From Firmicutes bacterium HGW-Firmicutes-2 (lineage in GTDB: Bacteria; Bacillota; Clostridia; Lachnospirales; Vallitaleaceae), in contig PGZV01000006.1 in NCBI GenBank assembly GCA_002841495.1, forward strand, positions 1 through 64,000: DNA of 64,000 bases, in the 5' to 3' direction. The notes under the pieces are model-generated. The model saw only the letters and a list, made by a program, of their open reading frames with translations. It was not told the DNA's origin and did no database searches. A program made the position numbers and the translations under genes. This document shows, piece by piece, positions 56,232 through 64,000 of this stretch (its first letter is position 1; each line of letters starts with the position of its first letter).

Positions 56232-56399
56232 ATGTCGAATTTCTTTAGAATGGTCGACCACTGGTTACTTTTGAAATCTAATTTCATGAACAATAATCAG
56301 ACTGGTTTACATGCCTACGCTAAAGTATCCTATGTGATCGTTGAGTTATTCGTGACCATGGCGGTATTATTACTTCTTAGTTCATCAATTTATACTTAA
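56232..56399 (+). CDS. Possible 55-residue single-helix protein
   Basis: An ATG frame of 55 codons between queA and the AraC gene ends in a hydrophobic helix (YVIVELFVTMAVLLLL). No ribosome binding site is visible, and I know no family. It could be a small membrane protein or chance. The rest of this gap shows only copy C of the dyad element and AT-rich promoter-like sequence. Confidence 0.2.
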   Translation: MSNFFRMVDHWLLLKSNFMNNNQTGLHAYAKVSYVIVELFVTMAVLLLLSSSIYT

Positions 56400-56461
56400 A
56401 ATCTATTTAAGGTCAGCAATTCATTTATTTCAGATTTTCATAGAAACGGAGTTGATCATGA

Positions 56462-57712
56462 ATGTATCAATTGTCCCATCTCGTAAAACAAAAAATATTA
56501 GATTTACCACTTATTGAGTCCCTCGCAAAGACATTATATTACGGTACAGGACTGTCGTTAACGGTTATAGATCAGAACCACAATAAGGTTTTCTCACATG
56601 GACCAAACGCACATGTGGATGATTTTTTGGAAGATATTTTTCACCCTTTCGTTGGTTTTGTAAAAGACACCATTAAAAACCATGGGAATGGCGTCTACAC
56701 CTATGACTCTGACTATGCCTTATCCTATCTTGTCACTGTCGTTGCAGATGCATCCAGCTATTATGGATCTTTATTACTTGGTCCATTCCTAACAAAAGAA
56801 GCCAATGAACATCTCATTAATGAAGTGATGCATGAGCAAAAATTTTCTATGTCGAAGCGAGAACAACTCAAAGACCTTTTCAATCTAATACCTATTCTCA
56901 GCTCTTCGCGAAATTATTACATACAACAACTGGTAGCCGCCATAGTGACCAACCCTCATGTAATTGATTTATATCCTGAAGCACACCTTACAGAGCTAAC
57001 CGAAGAAATGGTTGAAACCTTTGACCATGCTATTGAAATCGAAAAAACAGATCACAACCACGCACTCGAAGTACTCTTTCTAACCAAAGTGCAAAGTGGT
57101 GATATCGAAAAAGTCATTGATTTATATAATGAACACATCAAGGCTCAATATTTCAGCCAAACCTCACCCAACCATCTTCGAAATTCGAAGAACAAAGCTA
57201 TCGCTTTTTCAACATTACTATCTAGAACCATTATAACCGGTGGTGTTGAAGCTGAAAAATCCTTATCATTAGCTGAATATTACGCTCAGAAAATTGAGCA
57301 GTCACATAATTTTGAGGAACTCATCGACATCATTGAGCGCATGATTATCAAGTATACCAACAGTGTCTTACAGCTCTCTAATATTAACCATGTAAGTGTC
57401 ATCAAAAACGCTTCAAAATTTGTCCACTTACATCTTTCAGAGCCTATCCGGTTAAATGATGTAGCCAACTATGTCAATTTATCACCAAACTATTTTTCTT
57501 CTTTATTTAAAAGAGAAATGAACCTTTCCTTTGCGGATTACGTTAATCAAACCCGCGTCAAGGAAAGTCAATACCTACTTGAAACGACCAATTACTCGAT
57601 TTTGGATATTGCTATTTCAGTGGGCTACAACAATCAGAATTATTTTACAACCATCTTTAGAAAATTCACAGGTGTTACACCTAAGCAGTATAGAATGCGA
57701 AGTGCGAAGTAA
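56462..57712 (+). CDS. AraC-family transcriptional regulator with large N-terminal sensor
   Basis: The 416-residue regulator ends in two helix-turn-helix motifs (LNDVANYVNLSPNYFSSLFKREM and ILDIAISVGYNNQNYFTTIFRKF). The first 100 residues (LSLTVIDQNHNKVFSHGPN) look GAF/PAS-like, followed by about 200 helical residues, as in regulators resembling the output halves of Clostridial two-component AraC proteins. GGAG lies ten bases before the ATG. It is single, with a terminator directly after. Target and ligand are unknown. Confidence 0.88.
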   Translation: MYQLSHLVKQKILDLPLIESLAKTLYYGTGLSLTVIDQNHNKVFSHGPNAHVDDFLEDIFHPFVGFVKDTIKNHGNGVYTYDSDYALSYLVTVVADASSYYGSLLLGPFLTKEANEHLINEVMHEQKFSMSKREQLKDLFNLIPILSSSRNYYIQQLVAAIVTNPHVIDLYPEAHLTELTEEMVETFDHAIEIEKTDHNHALEVLFLTKVQSGDIEKVIDLYNEHIKAQYFSQTSPNHLRNSKNKAIAFSTLLSRTIITGGVEAEKSLSLAEYYAQKIEQSHNFEELIDIIERMIIKYTNSVLQLSNINHVSVIKNASKFVHLHLSEPIRLNDVANYVNLSPNYFSSLFKREMNLSFADYVNQTRVKESQYLLETTNYSILDIAISVGYNNQNYFTTIFRKFTGVTPKQYRMRSAK

Positions 57713-57743
57713 TGGTAAAAATATAACTAAAGTAAGTCAACCA

Positions 57744-57778
57744 AGTCTCTAAGTGAAAAATGCTTAGGGACTTTTTTT
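57744..57778 (+). terminator. Terminator of the AraC-family gene
   Basis: AGTCTCTAAG pairs (one G-U) with CTTAGGGACT, followed by seven T. Confidence 0.8.
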
Positions 57779-57867
57779 AGATGAAATTTGATTTACTTTT
57801 TACTCCCTCGTACAAGCTTGGGATAGAAAGAATGGGGTTTTAAGTGGGTCCCATGAAAACCCTTCCA

Positions 57868-57959
57868 CAGTATGTATAATTACGGTCTCCCGTTGGTGCA
57901 TCCATGCACCAAATGTCGACGGTCAGCATCCATGCTGACTAGCTCCATTACACATACTG
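57868..57959 (-). ncRNA. Multi-branched RNA-like structure 1 with two CAUGGAUG hairpins
   Basis: Outer arms CAGTATGTATAAT (57868-57880) and ATTACACATACTG (57947-57959) pair fully only as minus-strand RNA, where the single mismatch becomes G-U. Inside are three hairpins: 57922-57939 and 57893-57912, both with a TGGA apex on the minus strand (stems GTCAGCA and TTGGTGCA), and 57882-57893 with an ACGG/CCGT stem and a GAGA tetraloop on the minus strand. The GNRA loop and the G-U pair both favour a minus-strand RNA, perhaps the spoIID 3-prime region. A further GGGTTTT/AAAACCC stem lies at 57835-57862. Confidence 0.5.
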
Positions 57960-58053
57960 ATTCCAGGAACTTCATGGTCGATGTTGGCACACTCTGTTTT
58001 ATTGGCTGCTTTAGGGCGTAGAATATTTTTACTATCGCGAAACCGAATGAGGA

Positions 58054-58155
58054 AAGAAAAGGCGCTGATCAATCACAGTTCTACATGGATGTAGAATGTC
58101 CTTCATTTTTACATGGATGTAAAAAAGGAAGGATGATTGAGCAGTGCCTTTTCTT
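58054..58155 (+). ncRNA. Multi-branched RNA-like structure 2 with two CAUGGAUG hairpins
   Basis: A 22-bp outer stem (58054-58075 with 58134-58155; 20 direct pairs, one G-U on the plus strand, one mismatch) encloses two hairpins: TTCTACA-TGGA-TGTAGAA (58079-58096) and TTTTTACA-TGGA-TGTAAAAA (58106-58125), the second lengthened by TCCTTC/GAAGGA. The apex equals that of structure 1 but on the opposite strand, while all stems differ in sequence. The 12-base direct repeat GAGCAGTGCCTT occurs in the right arm and again at 58204, just after spoIID. Confidence 0.5.
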
Positions 58156-58213
58156 GACGAAATGACGATTACAACCTAGGGTTAAAATCAGTGAGTTGCT
58201 TTGAGCAGTGCCT

Positions 58214-59845
58214 TTATTTCACTTCAACACCTTTATAGTAATACTCCAATATATCCTTATAAGTATAATCTGCAAGTGCCATCCCTTTTGCTCCTGACTG
58301 ACTCATACCGACACCATGCCCATAACCAACACCAGCCAAAATAAACTTTCCGGTTTCTCCCGAAATCATCGGTTGATTTATGATGTTACCCGCGCTCATG
58401 ACAATGACTTGATCCTTCTGGCCAAGGAATTTTACTGCTTTTCCACTACTACTTATAACATAGGCATCACTGTAATCCACGACCCCAACATAGTTTTTAC
58501 CCGAAATAACTGAATGCCTCAAAAATGGTAGGTTTCCCGGTTTTATTAAAGTAAATTTTCGACTGTCCATACCCAACCACTGACGCATGGTTTCTTTTTT
58601 CAGAATATAAGTGCCACCGCTACCGATCACTTTTAGTTCAAGCACCCTACCTGCATCTGTATAACCCATTACTTCAAGATCTATAACAGAACCTATAGAT
58701 ATGTCTCTTTTGATCAATGCACTCTCAATCTCTGCCGGTGTGTAGGTCTTAATCCAAGGTGCTCTTGCCGGCTCAGTTTCATAAAGATCAGGCATACTTT
58801 TTAAATAAGGTACTGAAGCAGACCATACATGCTCACTGGCTTCTGTACGTCCTCCACTGGTTGAAAAGAAATAGGCAGGTATGACGGATCCATCATAATA
58901 TATCATCTTACCCTTTGTGCCATCCACTGCAACTGTTACCCTCCTATCCTCAACACCATAGCCTTTATAAACTTGAGAGTTCACTGTATCATCTAAATCA
59001 TAGGGCTCGTTGGGGAATTTTTTTGCTACTGTGACATAATAGATGGCAAAGGTACGAGCCGCTACGGCTTGCGCCTTAATACTCTCAATCGGCCAGGATG
59101 CATAGATTTCCGAAACGACAACACTATAGAGATAGTCTTCAATATCAACAATATTGACTGCTAAAAGTTTTTCCTTACCATAACGACCAATCTCAACTTT
59201 GCCTCGGTAAGTTGCTTTGCCAAGATTCAAGACAGATGCATCACCTATTTTATCATTGGTGCCGATGACCACCTTATGTAAACTGTTATCAAGAATTATA
59301 CCTTCTACTTGATCAAAGGTCATGATTATCCGTTCCTTGTTAGAAGGTGCTTCTAAGAAATGGATGTCATAGAGTGTGTCTATTTGATCCAGTGTCATTT
59401 GAACATCCACAGTTTCAACAAAGATTTTCCAAGTATGAATATCTATTAAACTGGGATATACAGTGAACCCATCTGCTTTTAATAAATCAGCCTTCGACTT
59501 AGCCGTCTCATAATCTTCATAAATATCTGCTGACATAATGTATGTAGTTATTGAAGGTTTGAATAAAAACATCTGACCTGCTGAGAAAATTGTTGATTCC
59601 GGCAACCAGATATCATTACTATAGAATCCTAATATAATTGATTTATTAAATACTTGAACTTGGTCCTGGTCTTTAAATTGCGTTACCAAACCAATCCTTA
59701 AGGTATCAATGTCTGCTTCTTTTCCCTTACTGCTAATATCCGTGATGTTCATAAAGGTCATCAAAAATGAAAGCATGACCATAGCATAGCTTATTCTCTT
59801 AAACCTTTTTATTTTTTCTGTACTGAAATATTTTTCTCTAATCAT
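58214..59845 (-). CDS. spoIID: SpoIID/LytB-domain cell-wall protein
   Basis: The 543-residue protein has one N-terminal membrane helix and an exported body. Residues about 65-190 hold a SPOR-like segment (YETAKSKADLLKADGFTVYP). The SpoIID domain follows: VDIEDYLYSVVVSEI with the catalytic Glu, IKAQAVAARTFAIYYV, YFFSTSGGRTE, and the end GYGHGVGMSQSGAKGMA. SpoIID is a lytic transglycosylase acting on peptidoglycan during engulfment; related LytB-type proteins act in vegetative cells, and this gene has no sporulation neighbour, so its exact role is open. GGGG precedes the ATG. Confidence 0.88.
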   Translation of the reverse strand: MIREKYFSTEKIKRFKRISYAMVMLSFLMTFMNITDISSKGKEADIDTLRIGLVTQFKDQDQVQVFNKSIILGFYSNDIWLPESTIFSAGQMFLFKPSITTYIMSADIYEDYETAKSKADLLKADGFTVYPSLIDIHTWKIFVETVDVQMTLDQIDTLYDIHFLEAPSNKERIIMTFDQVEGIILDNSLHKVVIGTNDKIGDASVLNLGKATYRGKVEIGRYGKEKLLAVNIVDIEDYLYSVVVSEIYASWPIESIKAQAVAARTFAIYYVTVAKKFPNEPYDLDDTVNSQVYKGYGVEDRRVTVAVDGTKGKMIYYDGSVIPAYFFSTSGGRTEASEHVWSASVPYLKSMPDLYETEPARAPWIKTYTPAEIESALIKRDISIGSVIDLEVMGYTDAGRVLELKVIGSGGTYILKKETMRQWLGMDSRKFTLIKPGNLPFLRHSVISGKNYVGVVDYSDAYVISSSGKAVKFLGQKDQVIVMSAGNIINQPMISGETGKFILAGVGYGHGVGMSQSGAKGMALADYTYKDILEYYYKGVEVK

Positions 59846-59917
59846 AAGAAACCCCTTTATAATGATGTCACTAATTATTATAAAGGGGTTTCTTCAAAAA
59901 AGCTAGTCCATATAAGC

Positions 59918-62308
59918 CTATTTTCTTAAGGTGGCACCGAGTTCATTCTCCAGACCCTTCAGGATCTTTTCCATGGTTTTGCTGATTTCTTTTTCTTGTA
60001 ACGTATGATCAGCTGCTCTAAATGATAGCGCATAGGCCACAGATTTGTATCCTACTTCTATCTGTTTACCCTTATAAACATCAAACAACTCCAGTTTCTC
60101 CAGTATTTTTCCGGAGCATCTTCGGATGACTTCTTCAATGTCACCAACCAATATTTCTTCCTTCACCAACATGGCAACGTCTCTATTGACCGCTGGGTAC
60201 CTCGGTACGGGTGTGTATTTATGGTCAAGTGTCGCTTCACCAATCAGATCTTCCATATCAATGACAGCAATATAAGCTTTATCATGAATATCGTATGCAT
60301 CGAGAACATCCGGATGCACTTCACCAATATAACCGATTTCTTTATTATTCAACATAACCTTGGCTTTTCGTCCAGGATGCAGGTATGATAATTCGATATT
60401 TGGATCCCATTTTGCTAAGTCAAGACAATTGAAGGCTTCAAATAAAGTTTCCAGAATACCTTTTAACTTGAAGAAATCACAGTCCCCATACATGCCAATC
60501 GTCAACTTCTGAGACTCTTTAGGCAATTCTTTAAGTGGAATGGCTTTAGGTTCATAAATGGTACCAATTTCATATAAACCAACCTTTTCATTTCTTTTAG
60601 CATAATTATTGGATAAAGCTTGGAGCATACCGTTAACCGTCGAAGTACGCATAACACTAAAATCTTCTCCAAGTGGGTTATCAATCTTCACCGCTACTCT
60701 TAGAAGACTATCCGGCGCAAGCTTTAACTTGTCATATACCTTCGGTGACTCAAAGCTATAAGTCATGGCTTCATTAAGACTACAATCTTCCATTATCTGT
60801 CTTGCTAGGTCTTCCATTCTTTGAGTAAAACTTCTTTTACCCACCGTTGGTGTTCCTGTTGCAAGGGTTGTGGGTAGACGGTCATAACCATAGAGTCTTG
60901 CCACTTCCTCAGCTAGGTCTGCTTCACATTCAATATCAGCTCTAAATGTAGGTGCCAAGATTTCTTTTTGATCTTCGTCAACCACAAACTCAAGACGTTT
61001 AAAATAGCTTACCATTTCTTCTTCAGAAATATTCGTTCCCAGCAGTTTATTAATATTCCCAACATTATAAGCCACTTTATTAGGCTTTCTATTGCTGTTA
61101 TTCACATCTATAGTACCTGCCATAACATGACCGGCACCTATCATTTCTGCCAGTTGGCAGGCACGTTCTATGGCAATTAGAGCCGTATTGGGGTCAAGAT
61201 GTTTTTCGAATTTTGTGGATGCATCTGTTCTAAGACCTATTTTTTTCGAGGTCTTTCGAATACTTGCCGGGTCAAAATTAGCTGCTTCAAGTAGTATCAT
61301 GCCTGTATGATCTTTGACCTTAGAACCTTCTCCACCCATCACGCCGGCCACACCAATAACTTCTTTTTCACCCGCTATGACCAACATGGTCTCATCCAAT
61401 TCTCTTTCTTCACCGTCAAGTGTCATCATTTTTTCTTGATCTTTGGCGCGTCTTACAATAATTTTCCCATGGGTAAGCTCTTCAAGATCATAAGCGTGCA
61501 TGGGCTGGCCCATTTCAACCATGACAAAGTTGGTTATATCCACTAGGTTATTGATAGGGCGTATACCGACAGATCTCAACCTGTCTTGCATCCATTTTGG
61601 AGAAGGCTTTATATCTACATCCACTAAAACTTTTGCAACAAACCGAGGGCATAAGTCGGTGGCAATAACTTCTACAGAAGCATGTTGGTTGATGTCACCT
61701 GCCACTTCATTATAACCGATTTCAGGATAGTGAAACTCTGTGTCGACGGTGGCTGCTGCTTCTCTTGCTATGCCCAGTAAACTAAAACAGTCCGGACGAT
61801 TTGATGTGATCTCAAATTCGACTATAGCATCATCCAATCCAAAAATAGGCTTTGCATCACTTCCGAGTGGATACTCACCTTTTATAATATAGATGCCATG
61901 TTCAGGTGCGTCGGGAAAATGATCCGGATCTAAACCCAACTCTTCTACTGAGCACATCATGCCGTTAGATGCTACACCTCTAAGCTTACCTTCTTTAATT
62001 TTCAAACCTTCAGCAAGGTTTGCACCCGGAAGTGCAACCGGCACCAAGTCTCCAACCTTCATGTTATCAGCACCTGTGACAATCTGAATGGTTTTATCTC
62101 CAACATCTACTTGGGTGACAACCAATTTATCTGCATCCGGATGTTTAACGATTTCAAGAACTCTGCCGACAACAACATCTGTAATGTTCTCACCTTTTTT
62201 TACTACAGAATCCACATTCGAACCGGACATGGTCATCTTTTCCGCAAATGTCTGTACATCACAATCTATTTTCACATATTCTCTTAACCAATTCATTGAT
62301 ACATTCAT
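59918..62308 (-). CDS. pheT: Phenylalanyl-tRNA synthetase, beta subunit
   Basis: The 796-residue subunit binds tRNA and edits mischarged tyrosine in the alpha2-beta2 enzyme. Order: N-terminal tRNA-binding OB domain (VVGRVLEIVKHPDADKLVVTQVDVG), B3/B4 editing domain (FEITSNRPDCFSLLGIAREAAA), B5, the catalytic-like core, and the C-terminal anticodon-binding FDX-ACB domain (PRYPAVNRDVAMLV). Length is standard for the long bacterial form. It lies 28 bp after pheS in one operon. AAGGAG precedes the ATG. Confidence 0.97.
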   Translation of the reverse strand: MNVSMNWLREYVKIDCDVQTFAEKMTMSGSNVDSVVKKGENITDVVVGRVLEIVKHPDADKLVVTQVDVGDKTIQIVTGADNMKVGDLVPVALPGANLAEGLKIKEGKLRGVASNGMMCSVEELGLDPDHFPDAPEHGIYIIKGEYPLGSDAKPIFGLDDAIVEFEITSNRPDCFSLLGIAREAAATVDTEFHYPEIGYNEVAGDINQHASVEVIATDLCPRFVAKVLVDVDIKPSPKWMQDRLRSVGIRPINNLVDITNFVMVEMGQPMHAYDLEELTHGKIIVRRAKDQEKMMTLDGEERELDETMLVIAGEKEVIGVAGVMGGEGSKVKDHTGMILLEAANFDPASIRKTSKKIGLRTDASTKFEKHLDPNTALIAIERACQLAEMIGAGHVMAGTIDVNNSNRKPNKVAYNVGNINKLLGTNISEEEMVSYFKRLEFVVDEDQKEILAPTFRADIECEADLAEEVARLYGYDRLPTTLATGTPTVGKRSFTQRMEDLARQIMEDCSLNEAMTYSFESPKVYDKLKLAPDSLLRVAVKIDNPLGEDFSVMRTSTVNGMLQALSNNYAKRNEKVGLYEIGTIYEPKAIPLKELPKESQKLTIGMYGDCDFFKLKGILETLFEAFNCLDLAKWDPNIELSYLHPGRKAKVMLNNKEIGYIGEVHPDVLDAYDIHDKAYIAVIDMEDLIGEATLDHKYTPVPRYPAVNRDVAMLVKEEILVGDIEEVIRRCSGKILEKLELFDVYKGKQIEVGYKSVAYALSFRAADHTLQEKEISKTMEKILKGLENELGATLRK

Positions 62309-62336
62309 AATCTGCTACTCCTTTCTGTCCACCTCA

Positions 62337-63356
62337 TTAAAACTGCTTTAAAAACCGAATATCATTTTCATAAAAAAGTCTCAGATCTTCAATTCCATAT
62401 CTTAACATCGTAATACGTTCAAGACCCATACCAAAAGCAAACCCGCTGTACTTAGTCGGATCTATACCGGACATCTCAAGAACTTTGGGATGTACCATGC
62501 CACAGCCAAGAATTTCAATCCATCCGGATCCTTTACATATGTTACAACCTGTTCCACCACATTTAAAACAGGAGACATCGACCTCAGCACTAGGCTCCGT
62601 AAAAGGAAAGTAATGCGGTCTAAAACGCACTTTAGCATCATCACCGTACAATTCCTTGACAAATTCTGCTAAAGCACCTTTTAGATCTGCCATGGTAATA
62701 TGTTCATCGATGACCAAGCCTTCAACCTGATGAAACATAGGTGAATGGGTTGCATCGACTTCATCCGAACGGTACACTCTACCGGGCGCAATAACACGAA
62801 TAGGTGGTTTTTGGTGTTCCATAACATGAACTTGTGTTGGTGACGTGGATGTTCTAAGAACAAAGTTCTTATCAATATAGAAAGTATCCTGTTCATCTCT
62901 TGCTGGATGATCTTCTGGAATATTTAATGCTTTAAAATTATAATAGTCTTCTTCAATTTCAGGACCTTTTGCAATCTGATACCCCATACCTATAAAGATG
63001 TTCTTAAGATCCTCAAGAACAATATGCATGGGATGACGATGCCCCAGTGTCTTTTTGTTAGAAGGCATGGTGACGTCAATGACCTCTTCTTTAAGTTGTT
63101 GTTCTCTTACTTTTGACGCTAGATTGTTCTTAGCGTTCTCTATAGCTGCTTCAATATCTGTTCTAACTTCATTCACTAGGGCACCAATTGTAGGACGATC
63201 TTCCGGTGCAACATCTTTCATACCTTTAAGTATGGACGTTAATTCTCCTTTTTTCCCTAATATGTTGACGCGAACCTCATCAAGTGCTTTAAGGTCTGCT
63301 ATGTTATGTAGATTTTTTACGACTTTGATTTTAATTGCTTCCAGCTGTTCTTTCAT
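62337..63356 (-). CDS. pheS: Phenylalanyl-tRNA synthetase, alpha subunit
   Basis: The 339-residue catalytic subunit charges tRNA-Phe. N-terminal coiled coil, then class II motifs: motif 2 region RVYRSDEVDATHSPMFHQVEGLV and motif 3 GFAFGMGLERITML. FTEPSAEVDVSCFKCGG includes a Cys-rich loop (CFKCGGTGCNICKG), a zinc-like knuckle seen in Clostridial PheS. AAAGGAG precedes the ATG. Expression is set by the T-box leader upstream. Confidence 0.97.
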   Translation of the reverse strand: MKEQLEAIKIKVVKNLHNIADLKALDEVRVNILGKKGELTSILKGMKDVAPEDRPTIGALVNEVRTDIEAAIENAKNNLASKVREQQLKEEVIDVTMPSNKKTLGHRHPMHIVLEDLKNIFIGMGYQIAKGPEIEEDYYNFKALNIPEDHPARDEQDTFYIDKNFVLRTSTSPTQVHVMEHQKPPIRVIAPGRVYRSDEVDATHSPMFHQVEGLVIDEHITMADLKGALAEFVKELYGDDAKVRFRPHYFPFTEPSAEVDVSCFKCGGTGCNICKGSGWIEILGCGMVHPKVLEMSGIDPTKYSGFAFGMGLERITMLRYGIEDLRLFYENDIRFLKQF

Positions 63357-63396
63357 TAGGACTCCTTTCGTTTTTCAGTTCATGATTTTACACAAT

Positions 63397-63653
63397 AAAA
63401 AAAATCCATCCCTAACAAGGGACCGATTTCATCGGCGGTACCACCCTAATTCCTGCTATTGCAGGCACCTTGGACGCTTAACGTGCGTTAACGGCATGGC
63501 TTACTCATTTCAGTCATGCAGCTCAAGTGGGAAATTCAATCATCGGCTGAACCTATAGGTGCTCACAGCCTAGGCACCTACTCTCTAAAGGAAACCGATA
63601 ATCTACTAGGAACCAAGGTCATGGTTCTATACACCGTCATCGCTTTTACAATT
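63397..63653 (-). promoter_or_regulatory. Phenylalanine T-box leader with terminator
   Basis: On the minus strand the T-box sequence AGGGTGGTACCGCC lies at 63434-63447. The stem I specifier region reads GAATTTCCCACTTGAG, with UUC (Phe) at 63531-63533. The competing terminator (63397-63428) has TCCCT/AGGGA and a run of eight T. Uncharged tRNA-Phe would stabilise the antiterminator and allow pheST expression. Confidence 0.92.
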
Positions 63654-63659
63654 GACTAT

Positions 63660-63687
63660 ATTGTAACATATTTGTCCTATCTGTCAA
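63660..63687 (-). promoter_or_regulatory. pheST promoter
   Basis: On the minus strand TTGACA (63682-63687), 16 bases, TACAAT (63660-63665); the T-box leader begins right after. Between this and fbp, AAGACTTCTTAG/CTAAGAAATCTT (63720-63772) forms a stem without a U tract. Confidence 0.75.
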
Positions 63688-63793
63688 GAAATAAGTACTG
63701 TTTTACATAACTTTGCCTAAAGACTTCTTAGCTCTTAGTTAACAAACTGGCCAACCATCACTAAGAAATCTTATAACTGGAAAGTTGAGTTCT

Positions 63794-64000
63794 TTACAAA
63801 ACGCCCTTTTGATACATTCTAAGTAAAACTTTTAGATTGTTGATATCATCTTTGAGTTTCTTTCCTATATCTGTTTCACCAACCAGTACTCTATGGTCGG
63901 CTTTGTGTATAATACTAATCTCAGATATTAAGTCCACGTTATGATCAATGGCTTCTTTAGCAGAATCAAAGGGCTCGTGGGTTGCTAGTAAGAGACCGTG
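63794..64000 (-). CDS. fbp: Class III fructose-1,6-bisphosphatase, C-terminal end (partial)
   Basis: The last 68 codons are inside the window. LLLATHEPFDSAKEAIDHN, then ADHRVLVGETDIGKKLKDDI and LKVLLRMYQKGVL, match the C-terminal end of the large Firmicute-type enzyme, which makes fructose 6-phosphate in gluconeogenesis. The start and active site are outside the window. It is upstream of pheST on the same strand. Confidence 0.8.
   Translation of the reverse strand, partial: HGLLLATHEPFDSAKEAIDHNVDLISEISIIHKADHRVLVGETDIGKKLKDDINNLKVLLRMYQKGVL

Noticed and set aside
57893-57940. The CATCCATG hairpins as integron attC sites or a CRISPR remnant
   Set aside because: No integrase, no cas genes, no regular spacing and no attC core sites; stems differ in sequence from hairpin to hairpin.

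Overview
The window is about 64 kb of low-GC chromosome from an anaerobic, spore-forming-type Firmicute of class Clostridia. Support: strong AGGAGG-type ribosome binding sites, sigma-A promoters, a CIRCE element, a phenylalanine T-box leader, SpoIID, class III fructose-bisphosphatase and family signatures typical of Clostridia. Stored or imported osmolytes recur (betaine uptake, N-acetyl-beta-lysine synthesis, a trehalose-synthase-like enzyme), which suggests a salt-tolerant, possibly marine relative of Vallitalea/Petrocella; that placement is inference. I saw no tRNA, rRNA, CRISPR array, prophage or transposase gene.

Layout. 1-3.9 kb: start of a lipoprotein gene, a Cache-HAMP-PAS-GGDEF diguanylate cyclase and a GH3 NagZ-like lipoprotein. 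3.9-16.1 kb: arginine supply, with argJ-argB-argD-carA-carB on the minus strand and argG-argH on the plus strand around a cardiolipin synthase gene. argJ and argG have near-identical promoters, each covered by two ArgR-like boxes. argC and argF are not in the window. 16.1-22.5 kb: small regulator, Dps, HxlR regulator, TreS-like enzyme, GAF-GGDEF cyclase and a soluble chemoreceptor with a degenerate zinc domain. 22.5-33 kb: clpB behind CIRCE, an OFA-family transporter, a betaine ABC transporter (opu) and membrane proteins. 33-40.5 kb: PAS-GGDEF cyclase, an LnrLMN-like ABC-2 exporter divergent from a NarL-type two-component system, and a SanA-like protein. 40.5-51.3 kb: Fur regulator, aldo/keto reductase, two GGDEF-EAL proteins, a propeller-GGDEF sensor, AblB and a BusR-like regulator. 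51.4-64 kb: moeA/mogA, two AraC regulators, signal peptidase, queA, a structured intergenic region, SpoIID, pheST with its T-box and the end of fbp.

How parts connect. The BusR-like regulator (GntR helix-turn-helix plus RCK_C) has a bipartite inverted repeat, AGACAAC-N16-rTTGTCT, over its own -10 box; the same repeat with the same 16-bp spacer lies over the -10 box of the distant betaine-transporter operon. This predicts one osmotic regulon. Six proteins make or break cyclic di-GMP: four have intact GG(D/E)EF sites and two pair a damaged GGDEF with an EAL domain.

Most unusual observations: (1) two inverted, multi-branched stem structures between the second AraC gene and spoIID, each carrying two hairpins with a CAUGGAUG apex, similar to CsrA targets; (2) an in-frame loss of about 19 residues in ClpB nucleotide-binding domain 1; (3) three copies of an intergenic dyad element with a constant 21-nt centre; (4) a 17-codon arginine-rich frame overlapping the argB start; (5) the predicted BusR operators.
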